Assembly (NCBI GenBank): GCA_965372015.1
Contig: CBDVAP010000028.1
Span: 1-27,687, forward strand
DNA from: JACZSB01 sp965372015
GTDB taxonomy: Bacteria; Fidelibacterota; Marinisomatia; SCGC-AAA003-L08; TS1B11
Reading direction: 5' to 3'
DNA length: 27,687 bases
Part shown: one piece after another, positions 15,526 to 23,609 of the stretch
Layout of the letters: the number at the start of each line of letters is the position of its first letter
Position numbering within the stretch: the stretch's first letter is position 1
Translations under genes and position numbers: made by a program
Notes under the pieces: model-generated
Database searches by the model: none
What the model was told of the DNA's origin: nothing
Seen by the model: the letters and a program-made list of their open reading frames with translations, nothing else

Positions 15526-16920
15526 TTAATCCGCTCCTTCGATGCTGTTTTCAAAAATCTGTTTACCGCTCCCAGCTTCGGGCACGATGGGATAATCCCC
15601 GGAGAAACAGGCTGTACAGAATTGGTCGTCCGGCCGGTCCATGGAGCTGAGCAATCCGGCCAGCGACAGATACTCCAGGGTATCGGCCTGCAGGTATTCC
15701 CGGATCTGCTCTATCGAATCCCGGCCCGCGATGAGCTCCCCCTCAGTGGGGAAATCCAAACCGAAATGGCAGGGATGCCTGATCGGCGGCGAAGTGATCC
15801 GCACATGCACCTTTTTCACGCCCGCCTGGCGCAGCAGGCGCACCAAACGGCGCATGGTTGTGCCCCGCACTATGCTATCATCGACGATAACCACTTCCCG
15901 ATCTTCCAGTACACCCTTGACGGTATTGAATTTCAATTTGACCGTCAGATCGCGGAGCCTTTGCTCCGGCCGGATGAAGCTGCGGCCCACATAGTGGTTT
16001 CGGATCAGGCCGATTTCATGGCGAATCCCACTGCGATCCGCGTAGCCCAGTGCAGCGGTGTTGCTGGAGTCAGGTACTGAAATGGCGATCTGCGCCCCGG
16101 CCGCGGGAGCCTCCTCTGCCAGGGTTTTACCTAACTTCCGCCGCATCTTGTCCACGTTGCCTTCATAAATACGTGAGTCGGGACGGGCAAAGTAGATGTA
16201 CTCGAAGATACAATGCCTGAGTTGCTGGGGGGGCAGTTGGTGCGCCGATTCCAAGCCGTCATCGTTAATCTGGAGCACCTCACCGGGCTGGATGTCGCGG
16301 AACACCTTGGCCCCGATCAGATCCAAGGCGCAGGTTTCCGACGCGAAAACCCAGGTTTGCCCCAGCCGGCCGATTACAAACGGCCGCCATCCGTGTGGAT
16401 CCCGGGCGGCGATCAGCCCCTCCGGCGTCAGAATGAGCAATGAATAGGCCCCCTCCACCTGCAACAGGGCATCGGCTGTCCGGTCCACCAACCGTGTGGC
16501 GCTGGACCTGGCCATGAGATGGACAATAATCTCCGTGTCGGTGGAGGTCTGGAAAATAGCGCCCTCCCGTTGCAGCCGCAGGCGGGTAGCTTTCAAGTTG
16601 ACCAGATTGCCATTGTGAGCGATTGACACCGGTTGGTTCTGGACATTGAAAAGCAGAGGACCCACATTTTTTGCGTCCATCCCGCCGGTAGTGGAATAGC
16701 GGGTATGGCCGATGGCTCGGTTACCAGGCAGACTGTCCAACACATCCTGGTCGGAGAAAACGTCGGAAACTAATCCCTGGCCCATATGGCGATAGGAGCG
16801 TCGCCCATCGATTGTGACAATGCCGGCCCCCTCTTGGCCCCGGTGCTGTTGGGCATACAGCCCCAGGGAGGCCAAGTTGGCCGCTTCCTGATTACCGTAA
16901 ATCCCTATTATGCCGCACAT
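15526..16920 (-). CDS. purF: Amidophosphoribosyltransferase
   Basis: Makes 5-phosphoribosylamine from PRPP and glutamine, the first step of purine synthesis. 464 residues. The N-terminal Ntn glutaminase begins MCGIIGIYG with catalytic Cys2 directly after the initiator Met, so there is no propeptide. The phosphoribosyltransferase domain has the PRPP loop VVIVDDSIVRGTT (343-355). Cys237, Cys384, Cys435 and Cys438 match the four 4Fe-4S ligands of the Bacillus subtilis enzyme, so this is the oxygen-sensitive iron-sulfur type. ATG at 16920 with GAGG 9 bases upstream. It lies 19 bases after the symporter gene. guaB, further down the same run, acts in the same pathway. Confidence 0.95.
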   Translation of the reverse strand: MCGIIGIYGNQEAANLASLGLYAQQHRGQEGAGIVTIDGRRSYRHMGQGLVSDVFSDQDVLDSLPGNRAIGHTRYSTTGGMDAKNVGPLLFNVQNQPVSIAHNGNLVNLKATRLRLQREGAIFQTSTDTEIIVHLMARSSATRLVDRTADALLQVEGAYSLLILTPEGLIAARDPHGWRPFVIGRLGQTWVFASETCALDLIGAKVFRDIQPGEVLQINDDGLESAHQLPPQQLRHCIFEYIYFARPDSRIYEGNVDKMRRKLGKTLAEEAPAAGAQIAISVPDSSNTAALGYADRSGIRHEIGLIRNHYVGRSFIRPEQRLRDLTVKLKFNTVKGVLEDREVVIVDDSIVRGTTMRRLVRLLRQAGVKKVHVRITSPPIRHPCHFGLDFPTEGELIAGRDSIEQIREYLQADTLEYLSLAGLLSSMDRPDDQFCTACFSGDYPIVPEAGSGKQIFENSIEGAD

Positions 16921-16939
16921 ATAGCTCGCCCTCTAATGG

Positions 16940-18298
16940 TCAGCCAAAGAGGGCTATCAGTTCCCGGATGAAGATGTAGGCCACGACACTACCGGCGATA
17001 GTAAAAATCGTTGTCACTACCCAACGATTAAGCTGGACCCAGGTCGCACCGGTTTTGATCTCCTCCGTAAACCGGACAATTCCCCAGCGTACCAACACGA
17101 AAATGGCGGTAAGCATCCCTCCCAGCGGTAGCATATACTTCGAAGAAGCTTTATCCAATAGGTCCATGAATGATAATTCGGTGAACGGCGCCAGCACATT
17201 GAAGCTGCCGTTTGACAATGAGGCCAGGACGCCAATCAGAGCGATTATGCTCCCGAAGGTGTAAGTGGCCCGTGAGCGGCTCCAGCCTTTCTCGTCGATG
17301 AAGTAGGCCGTGACCACTTCAAGGATGGAGATGGCTGAGGTCAGGGCCGCCACGAACAGCAGGGCAAAGAACATTACGGCGAAGATGGCGCCACCCGGCA
17401 TTTGCGGAAACAGCGATGGCAATACTACAAAGATTAAGCCGGGGCCTTCGGCGGGGTTCTGTCCCAGGGCGAAGACCGCCGTGAAGATGGCCACCCCTGC
17501 CAGCAGGGCGATGGCCGTGTCTAAGAATACTATCCACAGAGCCGATTGCAACAGATCGGATTCCCTGTTCAGATAGCTGCCATATGTGATCATAGTGCCC
17601 ATCCCCAGTGAAATAGTGAAAAATGAGTGCCCCAGGGCCAGTACCACGGCGCTGGCGTCCAGATCGCTCCATTTGGGCGAGAACAGGAATCGTAATCCCG
17701 CGCCGGCTCCCTCCAGGGTGACACCCCGGACTACCAGCAGCAACAGGATGCCCAGTAGTACCGGCATGAGGATCTTGCTCCAACGTTCGATGCCGGCCTT
17801 CACACCCTGGTTTATGATCAGCACGCACAGTCCCATGAACACCAGGTGCCAGAAAACCGGACTGATTGGGTTGGTAATGAAAGCGTTGAAGGCCGTCCCG
17901 GCCGAACCACTAACCGCGAAATCGTTGAAGGCGCCGGTAAGTGCCAACATGGCATACTTCAAGGTCCACCCGCCCACAACACTGTAGAATGACAGGATGG
18001 TGAAAGCCGAGGCCACACCCAGCAGTCCCACCAATTTCCAGGACGAATTGTCCGAGAGGGCCTTAAATGCTCCCACCGGGTTTAGCTGGGTACGGCGACC
18101 AATGGAAATTTCAGCCAACAGGATCGGCAGGCCCACAACTAAAATACAGATCAGGTAGACTACGGTGAAGGCGCCCCCGCCGTGTTGGCCTGCCATGTGG
18201 GGATATTTCCAGATATTCCCCAGCCCAATGGCCGAGCCGGCAGCCGCCAGGATAAAGCCGGCCTTACTGCCCCAATGTTCGCGCGGTTTGACCATCAT
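16940..18298 (-). CDS. Sodium-dependent symporter of the NSS (SNF) family
   Basis: 452 residues with eleven or twelve predicted membrane helices, the length of bacterial LeuT/MhsT-type transporters. The N-terminus REHWGSKAGFILAAAGSAIG, then LGNIWKYPHMAGQHGGGAF, is the family's helix 1, with the unwound Gly/Asn region that holds sodium and substrate. It imports an amino acid or amine with Na+; the substrate cannot be predicted. ATG at 18298 overlaps the TGA of the upstream gene (ATGA); a second ATG follows immediately at 18295. Confidence 0.92.
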   Translation of the reverse strand: MMVKPREHWGSKAGFILAAAGSAIGLGNIWKYPHMAGQHGGGAFTVVYLICILVVGLPILLAEISIGRRTQLNPVGAFKALSDNSSWKLVGLLGVASAFTILSFYSVVGGWTLKYAMLALTGAFNDFAVSGSAGTAFNAFITNPISPVFWHLVFMGLCVLIINQGVKAGIERWSKILMPVLLGILLLLVVRGVTLEGAGAGLRFLFSPKWSDLDASAVVLALGHSFFTISLGMGTMITYGSYLNRESDLLQSALWIVFLDTAIALLAGVAIFTAVFALGQNPAEGPGLIFVVLPSLFPQMPGGAIFAVMFFALLFVAALTSAISILEVVTAYFIDEKGWSRSRATYTFGSIIALIGVLASLSNGSFNVLAPFTELSFMDLLDKASSKYMLPLGGMLTAIFVLVRWGIVRFTEEIKTGATWVQLNRWVVTTIFTIAGSVVAYIFIRELIALFG

Positions 18299-18723
18299 TG
18301 CTCCTCATTGCGTGATTTTTTATCAATAATTACTTTAGCGGTTGTGTCCTCTGGAAAACTGTCCAGGTGGGCATCCACGTAGGCATCCGCCATGGCAAAC
18401 AGGTAAGTTCCTATTACCCACCAGGCATATTTGTTGCGCTTCTCAAGGTACCGGTGGCGCGGCAAGGGCATGGAATCGTTATAATTACTCACATTGTCTC
18501 GGTTCAGTTGGAACTGGTCCACAACGTATATCTCCGCTGCAATCACACCGATCATCTTTATCCAGGCTCGATTGTAGGCCTGCCCGCCGCCGATGATGAT
18601 CGACGACATCAGGGCCTTCCGGGGATTCCTGGCCGTCCGGCTGGAATCCTCGCCGACTGCCTGGGCAATCAGCGGCTGCCCCGTGAATGCCAGCACCAAT
18701 AGTAAGAATGCTAAGACTTTCAC
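18295..18723 (-). CDS. Small exported protein, DUF5683-like
   Basis: 142 residues with a clear signal peptide (hydrophobic 3-17, cleavage likely after AQA near 22). The mature part has RNPRKALMSSIIIGGGQAYNR, then a hydrophobic helix, a KRNKYAWWVIGTYLFAMADA stretch and YVDAHLDSF. This is the layout of the DUF5683 family, in which an RxPxKA segment with a GxGQxYN motif is followed by an aromatic helix ending in D-A-YVDAHL. Function unknown. Start is GTG at 18723, overlapping the stop of the lipid kinase gene (GTGA); stop overlaps the symporter start (ATGA). Confidence 0.75.
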   Translation of the reverse strand: MKVLAFLLLVLAFTGQPLIAQAVGEDSSRTARNPRKALMSSIIIGGGQAYNRAWIKMIGVIAAEIYVVDQFQLNRDNVSNYNDSMPLPRHRYLEKRNKYAWWVIGTYLFAMADAYVDAHLDSFPEDTTAKVIIDKKSRNEEQ

Positions 18724-19616
18724 TTTCTCACCCTGATCACCTCCAGGTCCGCAGGCAACAACTCTACCTCCAGGTTCCTAACCTCCATCCCCAGGACCTC
18801 CCCATCGGCATGGGCCGGTTGGGGCTGCTCACTACGGACCGTTATCGTTTGCCCGGAATAGATTGTCACCTCTTTCAACTTTTCAAGGCTCCCGGTAATC
18901 AGCCGGATAAAATTAAATAGGATTTTCAACGGATTGATATCTGCTACATGGATTACGTGCAATGTGTTGCTGTCCAACCGGGCCTGGGGCGTTAGTTTAA
19001 GCCCGCCACCGATAGACCAGCCATTGCCGATTCCCACCAGGTAAGTCGGTTGATCGGGCTCCACCACCGTAATGCCGTCAATCTTGAGGGTCAACGGTAC
19101 CGCCTTCCATGACCAAATGGTTTTGATTATAGCCGCAACGAAAACCAGCGAGCCCTTGATCCAGGTAATCTTTTGCGCTTCGTAGTTGGCCCGGCCGTCG
19201 AAACCGATGCCGACGGCATTCACGAAGTAGCGCCCGTTGACCAGGCCCAGATCAATTGGCTCCGGCTCGCCGCGGCAAAGCAGGTCGATGGCGGCCCAGG
19301 GATCGCGGGGTATGTCGGCGCTACGAACGAAGTCATTACCGGTGCCGGAGGGGATCACACCCAGGGGCGTATCCCCCGCAACCAGACCGTTAACCACCTC
19401 ATTGATAGTGCCGTCGCCACCCAGGACCGCCACCAGGTCATAAAGAGCCGCGTTTTCGCGGGCCAGATCGGTGGCATGTCCCCGGTGCTCGGTCACCATG
19501 TAGTCGTAGCTGCAACATTCCTGGTGCCGGACGGCAAGGGCCTTGATCTTTTCCAGTACCCGCCCCGCTCGCCCACTGTCGGCTGCGGGATTGACAATCA
19601 CCAGGATGCGCTTCAT
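18720..19616 (-). CDS. Diacylglycerol/lipid kinase family protein (DAGK catalytic domain)
   Basis: 298 residues of the DagK/YegS type, soluble lipid kinases that phosphorylate diacylglycerol or related lipids at the membrane. VIVNPAADSGRAG is the usual start. GGDGTINEVVNGL (66-78) is the nucleotide-binding motif, followed by IPSGTGNDFVRS (88-99). The C-terminal beta-sandwich ends with QPAHADGEVLG, which has the conserved D-G-E. ATG at 19616 matches family N-termini but has no Shine-Dalgarno sequence: a heptad repeat tract starts six bases upstream. A TTG at 19661 would add 15 residues translated from that repeat. The lipid substrate is unknown. Confidence 0.88.
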   Translation of the reverse strand: MKRILVIVNPAADSGRAGRVLEKIKALAVRHQECCSYDYMVTEHRGHATDLARENAALYDLVAVLGGDGTINEVVNGLVAGDTPLGVIPSGTGNDFVRSADIPRDPWAAIDLLCRGEPEPIDLGLVNGRYFVNAVGIGFDGRANYEAQKITWIKGSLVFVAAIIKTIWSWKAVPLTLKIDGITVVEPDQPTYLVGIGNGWSIGGGLKLTPQARLDSNTLHVIHVADINPLKILFNFIRLITGSLEKLKEVTIYSGQTITVRSEQPQPAHADGEVLGMEVRNLEVELLPADLEVIRVRK

Positions 19617-19621
19617 GAGAA

Positions 19622-19656
19622 GCTGGGGACTGGAGGCTGGGGACTGGAGGCTAGAT
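19622..19656 (+). repeat. Heptad repeat tract A (five phased units)
   Basis: GCTGGGG, ACTGGAG, GCTGGGG, ACTGGAG, GCTAGAT, with an exact 14-bp doublet. It occupies the leader of the lipid kinase gene. Same RCTNGRR unit form as tracts B, C and D. Confidence 0.8.
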
Positions 19657-19682
19657 ACCAAGATTTCACGAAGAAGCGCATC

Positions 19683-20048
19683 CTATGATTTACGGGATTC
19701 AAGGGAATAGCTTAATCCCCTCAGCATTTTGCCGATGGCATCAAGTTGATTGAGAAGATTCACATTTATCCGGCTAGTCAGATATCCAAGGTCAGTGCTC
19801 AGAATTATTTGAGTCTCTAATTCTGCGACCGATCCCATTGCTATGGAAATGAAGTGCTTGAACTCAGCTCTACCTGAACAGGCGTGGCCCTCAGCAATAT
19901 TTGAAGGAATGGAGACCGCGGCCCGGCGGATCTGGTTTACAAGGCCAAATCTTTCCTCACCCGGGAAACCGTTTGTGGCTTCATAGATTTCTTTCACTAA
20001 GGTCATTCCCTTTTACCAGACTTCTAAATCTCTATAACCCTTGAACGA
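19683..20048 (-). pseudogene. Four-helix-bundle protein (23S rRNA intervening-sequence type) with nonsense codon
   Basis: The intact part, ATG 20006 to stop 19683, codes 107 residues: LVKEIYEATNGFPGEERFGL, then QIRRAAVSIPSNIAEGHA, the hallmark of the S23/TIGR02436 family. Family members normally begin with about 15 more residues containing D-L-x-VWQK. Translating upstream in the same frame gives FKGYRDLEVW, then TAA (20015-20013), then KGM. The stop stands where family members have Gln, so a single C-to-T change (CAA to TAA) explains it. Either the gene is dead or it re-initiates at the internal ATG. No ATG start is seen upstream before heptad tract B. Standalone copies of this family have no settled function. 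Confidence 0.75.
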
Positions 20049-20062
20049 ATTAGCCTTGGTGT

Positions 20063-20097
20063 CCCAAGCTTCCAGCCTCAAGCCCCTAGTCTCAAGC
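20063..20097 (-). repeat. Heptad repeat tract B (five phased units)
   Basis: Minus-strand units GCTTGAG, ACTAGGG, GCTTGAG, GCTGGAA, GCTTGGG. The ridA stop codon (20094-20092) lies inside the first unit. Tracts A and B lie in opposite orientation on either side of the four-helix-bundle remnant. Confidence 0.75.
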
Positions 20098-20478
20098 CTC
20101 CTCTTTCACCGCGACGGCTTCGATCTCGACTTCGGCCCCCAAAGGCAACGCCGCCACCTGCACCGCCGACCGGGCCGGCGGGTCTTCCTTAAAGTACTGG
20201 GCGAACACCCGGTTCAGTACCGGGAAGTTGCTCAAGTCGGTGACGAATACGGTGAATTTCACCACTTGGTCCAGGCTGCTGCCGGTGCTGGACAGAATCC
20301 CCGACAGGTTGTGCAGCACCTGAACAACCTGCTCCTCGAAGGAACCGGTAATCAATTTACCGGTGGCGTGATCGATTGGTATCTGCCCGGCGGTAAAGAT
20401 CAGATTCCCGCAGCAAATCCCCTGGCTGTAGGGGCCGATGGCAGCCGGGGCCTTATCGGTGTGGATTACGGTGCGCAT
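20092..20478 (-). CDS. ridA: RidA family reactive-intermediate (enamine/imine) deaminase
   Basis: 128 residues, the YjgF/YER057c/UK114 family length. It hydrolyses 2-aminoacrylate and related enamines released by PLP enzymes, protecting the cell from damage. Key residues are present: GPYSQG with Tyr17, Arg103 in PPARSAVQV and Glu120 in VEIEAVAV, equivalent to the substrate-binding Arg and Glu of E. coli RidA. ATG at 20478. A heptad repeat tract begins 9 bases upstream of the start and another contains the stop codon, so the gene is bracketed by repeats. No good ribosome-binding site is visible. Confidence 0.93.
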   Translation of the reverse strand: MRTVIHTDKAPAAIGPYSQGICCGNLIFTAGQIPIDHATGKLITGSFEEQVVQVLHNLSGILSSTGSSLDQVVKFTVFVTDLSNFPVLNRVFAQYFKEDPPARSAVQVAALPLGAEVEIEAVAVKEEA

Positions 20479-20487
20479 GTATAAAAT

Positions 20488-20550
20488 TCCGAGTTTCTAG
20501 TTTCGAGTTACTGGTTTCAAGCTCCTATTCTCAAGCCTCAAATCCCTAGC
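20488..20550 (-). repeat. Heptad repeat tract C (nine phased units) upstream of ridA
   Basis: Minus-strand units in order: GCTAGGG, ATTTGAG, GCTTGAG, AATAGGA, GCTTGAA, ACCAGTA, ACTCGAA, ACTAGAA, ACTCGGA. 63 bases without a phase break. Unit order is colinear with tract D at 26267-26336. Confidence 0.85.
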
Positions 20551-20803
20551 CACAGCCTGGCTGACTGCCACTGGCCCTGATATCCGCAGCACTCTTCTTG
20601 AAGCGTACCCGATTCACAATTCCAGGGAACGCTGGTTATCTTTATTTGGTACCGAGTTTAAGGAAATTCAAGGGCGGTAAGATATGATTATTGCGGGCCA
20701 CTGCCTGCAGATGGACATTGTGACTAGGATTTGAACAGTGGCGGATGGGGCTGTCCACCCCTTCGAAAGGATTTCTAATCTGGCCCGGATTTGGAATATC
20801 AGC
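20551..20803. other. Spacer between the CsgG-like gene and ridA
   Basis: Apart from tract C next to ridA, the remaining 253 bases show no gene, no strong hairpin and no clear promoter. Confidence 0.5.
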
Positions 20804-21748
20804 TTATAGATAGAGACCCAAATTGATGGTGGGTACAGGGATTAACAACGCTATTACTCGACTGGAAATATTTATCCCAATATAAAAATTGGTCTCCCCT
20901 TTGAATATATAATCCCCCCCGATGCCAAAGAAAGGTAGCACTAATAAATCGGTACCAATATCCCAATAGCCGTTGAATCTTCCCGGGGCAGCGCCGGAGC
21001 CGAAGAATTTCTTGTATCCGAACCCAAGGCCCGGGCTGAAACCTAAGACACTTTTGATATTCCCACTATCGGTGGTTCTTACCTGCCCAATCACAATCAC
21101 GGCATCAAACCCAAAGCAGTACTTGCCGGGTAAATTGGTAAGAATCTCATTTACCTTATCTGCCGATTGAATCTTCTTCTTTTGCGCGGGCGGTTGTTCG
21201 AAAACCACGGGTTGGGTTTCATCTTCAGGAACAATAGCCGGCAATTCGATGTCCTCATCGGATATGGATAGCATGGCCGCCACCTGAGCCATACCCCTGG
21301 TCAGCAGATCGTCCAGCTCGCCTTTGATGTCGAAGTCCGATACACTCAGTACCTTCCCCGTCTCAACGTCCACCAATCGGGCGGAGACTGTGAACGTGCC
21401 CCCCACTTTGCTGATGCTGCCCCCCACCATCTGCTGGGCCCCCAATAGCTTGCCAACTTCCACCAGGCAATCGTTGGAGGTGCACCCCGCCTGCTGGAAA
21501 TCCTGTTCGCCTAGAATGTTATCCATCATGCCCCGGTCGACAACCTCAAAGCGGCCCAGGCGGAATAACTCATTGCGCAGGCGGTTGGAGAGGGCCGTCG
21601 CCTCCGGTTGGGATATGCCGATACCGTCGAAGTCCAGCACGGCGATGGGGATGTTCTTGCTCTGTAGCAGGGAGAGGCCGAATGATAATAGTGCTATTGC
21701 GATATGAATCGGCGCTGTAGTCTGGCTGCGCTCCTGGCTTCTAATCAT
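20804..21748 (-). CDS. Exported CsgG/TolB-N-like protein with C-terminal barrel-like region
   Basis: 314 residues. A hydrophobic segment (14-29) looks like a signal peptide. Residues 33-150 form a CsgG-like domain: IPIAVLDFDGIGISQPEA, then LRNELFRLGRFEVVDRGMM, then CTSNDCLVEVGKLLGA and GSISKVGGTFTVSARLVDVE. Two cysteines (89, 94) in CTSNDC are typical of this lipoprotein-like group in FCB lineages. A Pro/Gln-rich linker (about 170-200) leads to a Gly- and aromatic-rich C-terminus with short alternating strands, like a small outer-membrane barrel. ATG at 21748 with GAGG upstream at good spacing. Expected in the periplasm or outer membrane; role unknown. Confidence 0.72.
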   Translation of the reverse strand: MIRSQERSQTTAPIHIAIALLSFGLSLLQSKNIPIAVLDFDGIGISQPEATALSNRLRNELFRLGRFEVVDRGMMDNILGEQDFQQAGCTSNDCLVEVGKLLGAQQMVGGSISKVGGTFTVSARLVDVETGKVLSVSDFDIKGELDDLLTRGMAQVAAMLSISDEDIELPAIVPEDETQPVVFEQPPAQKKKIQSADKVNEILTNLPGKYCFGFDAVIVIGQVRTTDSGNIKSVLGFSPGLGFGYKKFFGSGAAPGRFNGYWDIGTDLLVLPFFGIGGDYIFKGETNFYIGINISSRVIALLIPVPTINLGLYL

Positions 21749-21830
21749 CCTTCCCCCTCATTAAAGTACTGTTGTTTAGGTATACTAAAGCTAACAATGG
21801 CCCTGGGGAATGCCAAGCTAATGCGAATCC

Positions 21831-21956
21831 ATAAATGAATTCGCTTAATCGAAAAAGACGGCTACCCCGCCAGAGGCGGATTTTAAGCCGCCTGTCGTCT
21901 TCAAACAGCCCCTCGAAGTTTCGGGGGGGTTGCTTTGATTAAGCGAGGGTATTTAT
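21831..21956 (-). other. Nested inverted-repeat element, possible three-way-junction RNA
   Basis: Outer stem: TCGCTTAATC (21841-21850) with GATTAAGCGA (21937-21946), extended by ATAAAT (21831-21836) with ATTTAT (21951-21956) across a 4-base internal loop. Inside are two hairpins: CCCC (21909-21912) with GGGG (21925-21928) plus CGA/TCG, and AAGACG (21855-21860) with CGTCTT (21896-21901). Within the second, GGCGG (21875-21879) can pair with CCGCC at 21867-21871 or at 21888-21892, which are alternatives. On the minus strand the last arm ends in CGTCTTTTT, so termination after gcvPB is also possible. No riboswitch family is recognised. Confidence 0.5.
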
Positions 21957-21981
21957 ACCGTCGCAATATCATATACAAACT

Positions 21982-22105
21982 CATGCTTCGAGAGCCTCAG
22001 CATGACCCCTATGTCCCAGTCACCCTGATGCTTGTCCTGAGCGGAGCCTGTCCTGAGCGTGGGCGAAGGGTCGAAGGGTTCTCGAAGAGTGACAGGTATG
22101 GAAAG
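21982..22105. repeat. Dispersed-type intergenic palindromes with CCTGAGC/CGAAGGG modules
   Basis: CATGCT (21982-21987) pairs with AGCATG (21999-22004) around a GAG/CTC inner stem. Then TGTCCTGAGCG occurs twice (22033-22043 and 22049-22059), and CGAAGGG twice nearby. Such TCCTGAGC...CGAAGGG modules are widespread intergenic repeats in many bacteria. The open frame running through this part into gcvPB antisense is not a gene. Confidence 0.6.
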
Positions 22106-22144
22106 CGGATTCCTCGTGACACCCGGCATAACCTGAACAGGGGT

Positions 22145-23608
22145 TTAAACAGGCGTCCAGCGCACATCCAGCTGCCGGTTGGCCCGGGTCTCGTCCAGCC
22201 GCCCCACAGGTGTGTTCCGGGGCGCCTCCAGCAGCGATTGAGGGTCTTCGTCCACCAGGCGGTCGATTTCCTGCAAAGCCTTAGCGAACCGGTCCAGGGT
22301 GGCCTTGGTCTCGGACTCGGTAGGTTCGATCATCAAAGCCTCAGGCACCACCAGTGGGAAGTATATAGTGGGGGCGTGAAAGCCTCGGTCCAGCAATGCC
22401 TTGGCGATATCCAGCGTCTTGACTCCCCTGGCCTTTTGGCGGCTGCCCGAGAGCACGAACTCGTGCATGATGCCCTCGGAGTAGGGCAGTTCGAAGGCCC
22501 CATCATCACCGGCCAGCAGGGCCTTCAAGTAGTTGGCGTTCAGCACCGCCCTACGGCTCATGTTCGCCAGGCCGCCGTCACCCAGCGCCAGGATATAGGC
22601 ATAGGCCCGCACCAGCATGCCGAAGTTCCCGTTATGGCCGTGCACCCGGCCGATGCTGTCGGTACCGGATGAGACGAGGCCGTAACTGCCATCGTCATTG
22701 TGAGCCACCAGCGGCCCCGGCAAGTACCCCGCCAGTCGCTGGGAAACCCCAATCGGCCCCGAGCCCGGCCCACCCCCGCCATGCGGTGTGGAAAAGGTCT
22801 TGTGAAGGTTGATGTGGGTGATGTCGAAGCCCATATCGGCCGGCTTAGTCAACCCGATCAGGGCATTCAGGTTGGCCCCATCCATGTACATCAGCCCATC
22901 TACCGAGTGGATCAGGTCGGTGATAGCCACGATTTGATCCTCGAACAATCCTAAAGTATTAGGTTGAGTAAGCATCATGCCCGCTACTTCAAGTGACACC
23001 TTATCTTCAAGGTCTTTAAGGTCTACCCTACCGCGTTTATCGGTGGTCACCTTCAAGGTCTCGAAACCGCCCATGACTACACTGGCCGGGTTGGTGCCGT
23101 GGGCCGAGTCGGGAATGATGATATAGCGCCGCTGCGAGCCTTTCGCATCGTGGTACTTGCGCATGATCAGCACCCCCACCAGCTCCCCCTGTGAACCGGC
23201 CGCCGGCTGCAGGGTGAACCGCTCCATCCCGGTGATGGCTTTTAAGGCCTGCTCCAGCCTGTACATCAACTCCAACGCTCCCTGGGTGTCATCCGCGTAC
23301 TGGCCGGGATGCAGCCCACTGAAACCGGGCCAGGCTGCCAGGGTGTCGTTCACCTTGGGATTATACTTCATGGTGCAGCTGCCCAGGGGGTACAGGTCCC
23401 GGTCCACATGGTGATTTTTGATGGAAAGGCCGATGTAGTGCCGCAGCACCTCAGGCTCGGAAACCTGGGGCAACTCCGCCGGTTCATTGCGCAGCAGGTG
23501 CGCCGAAAACGAAAGGGCTGGATCGCTGGTGGGCACATCGCTGGCTGGGACCAGGTAACCCACTCGCCCCGGCTCGGAGTGGTCAAAGATTAAAAGGGGG
23601 TTATCCAT
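22145..23608 (-). CDS. gcvPB: Glycine dehydrogenase (decarboxylating) subunit 2
   Basis: 487 residues, one half of the two-subunit P-protein of the glycine cleavage system. It decarboxylates glycine with PLP and passes the aminomethyl group to lipoyl H-protein. The PLP Lys is residue 270 in HINLHKTFSTPHGGGGPG. LYPLGSCTMKYNPKVN (73-88) and PAAGSQGELVG are family motifs. The partner gcvPA and the gcvH and gcvT genes are not in the window. ATG at 23608, one base after the alaS stop (TAG-T-ATG), so translation of the two is probably coupled. The chain ends about where the family ends. Confidence 0.95.
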   Translation of the reverse strand: MDNPLLIFDHSEPGRVGYLVPASDVPTSDPALSFSAHLLRNEPAELPQVSEPEVLRHYIGLSIKNHHVDRDLYPLGSCTMKYNPKVNDTLAAWPGFSGLHPGQYADDTQGALELMYRLEQALKAITGMERFTLQPAAGSQGELVGVLIMRKYHDAKGSQRRYIIIPDSAHGTNPASVVMGGFETLKVTTDKRGRVDLKDLEDKVSLEVAGMMLTQPNTLGLFEDQIVAITDLIHSVDGLMYMDGANLNALIGLTKPADMGFDITHINLHKTFSTPHGGGGPGSGPIGVSQRLAGYLPGPLVAHNDDGSYGLVSSGTDSIGRVHGHNGNFGMLVRAYAYILALGDGGLANMSRRAVLNANYLKALLAGDDGAFELPYSEGIMHEFVLSGSRQKARGVKTLDIAKALLDRGFHAPTIYFPLVVPEALMIEPTESETKATLDRFAKALQEIDRLVDEDPQSLLEAPRNTPVGRLDETRANRQLDVRWTPV

Positions 23609-23609
23609 A

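Noticed and set aside
19622..20550. CRISPR array
   Set aside because: Units are 7 bp with no unique spacers and no cas genes.
21749..22144. Glycine riboswitch near gcvPB
   Set aside because: The element lies downstream of gcvPB, not upstream, and lacks the conserved glycine-aptamer core.
21935..22672. Plus-strand open frame of 245 codons
   Set aside because: Its first part is translated intergenic repeat and the rest is antisense to gcvPB, a certain gene.
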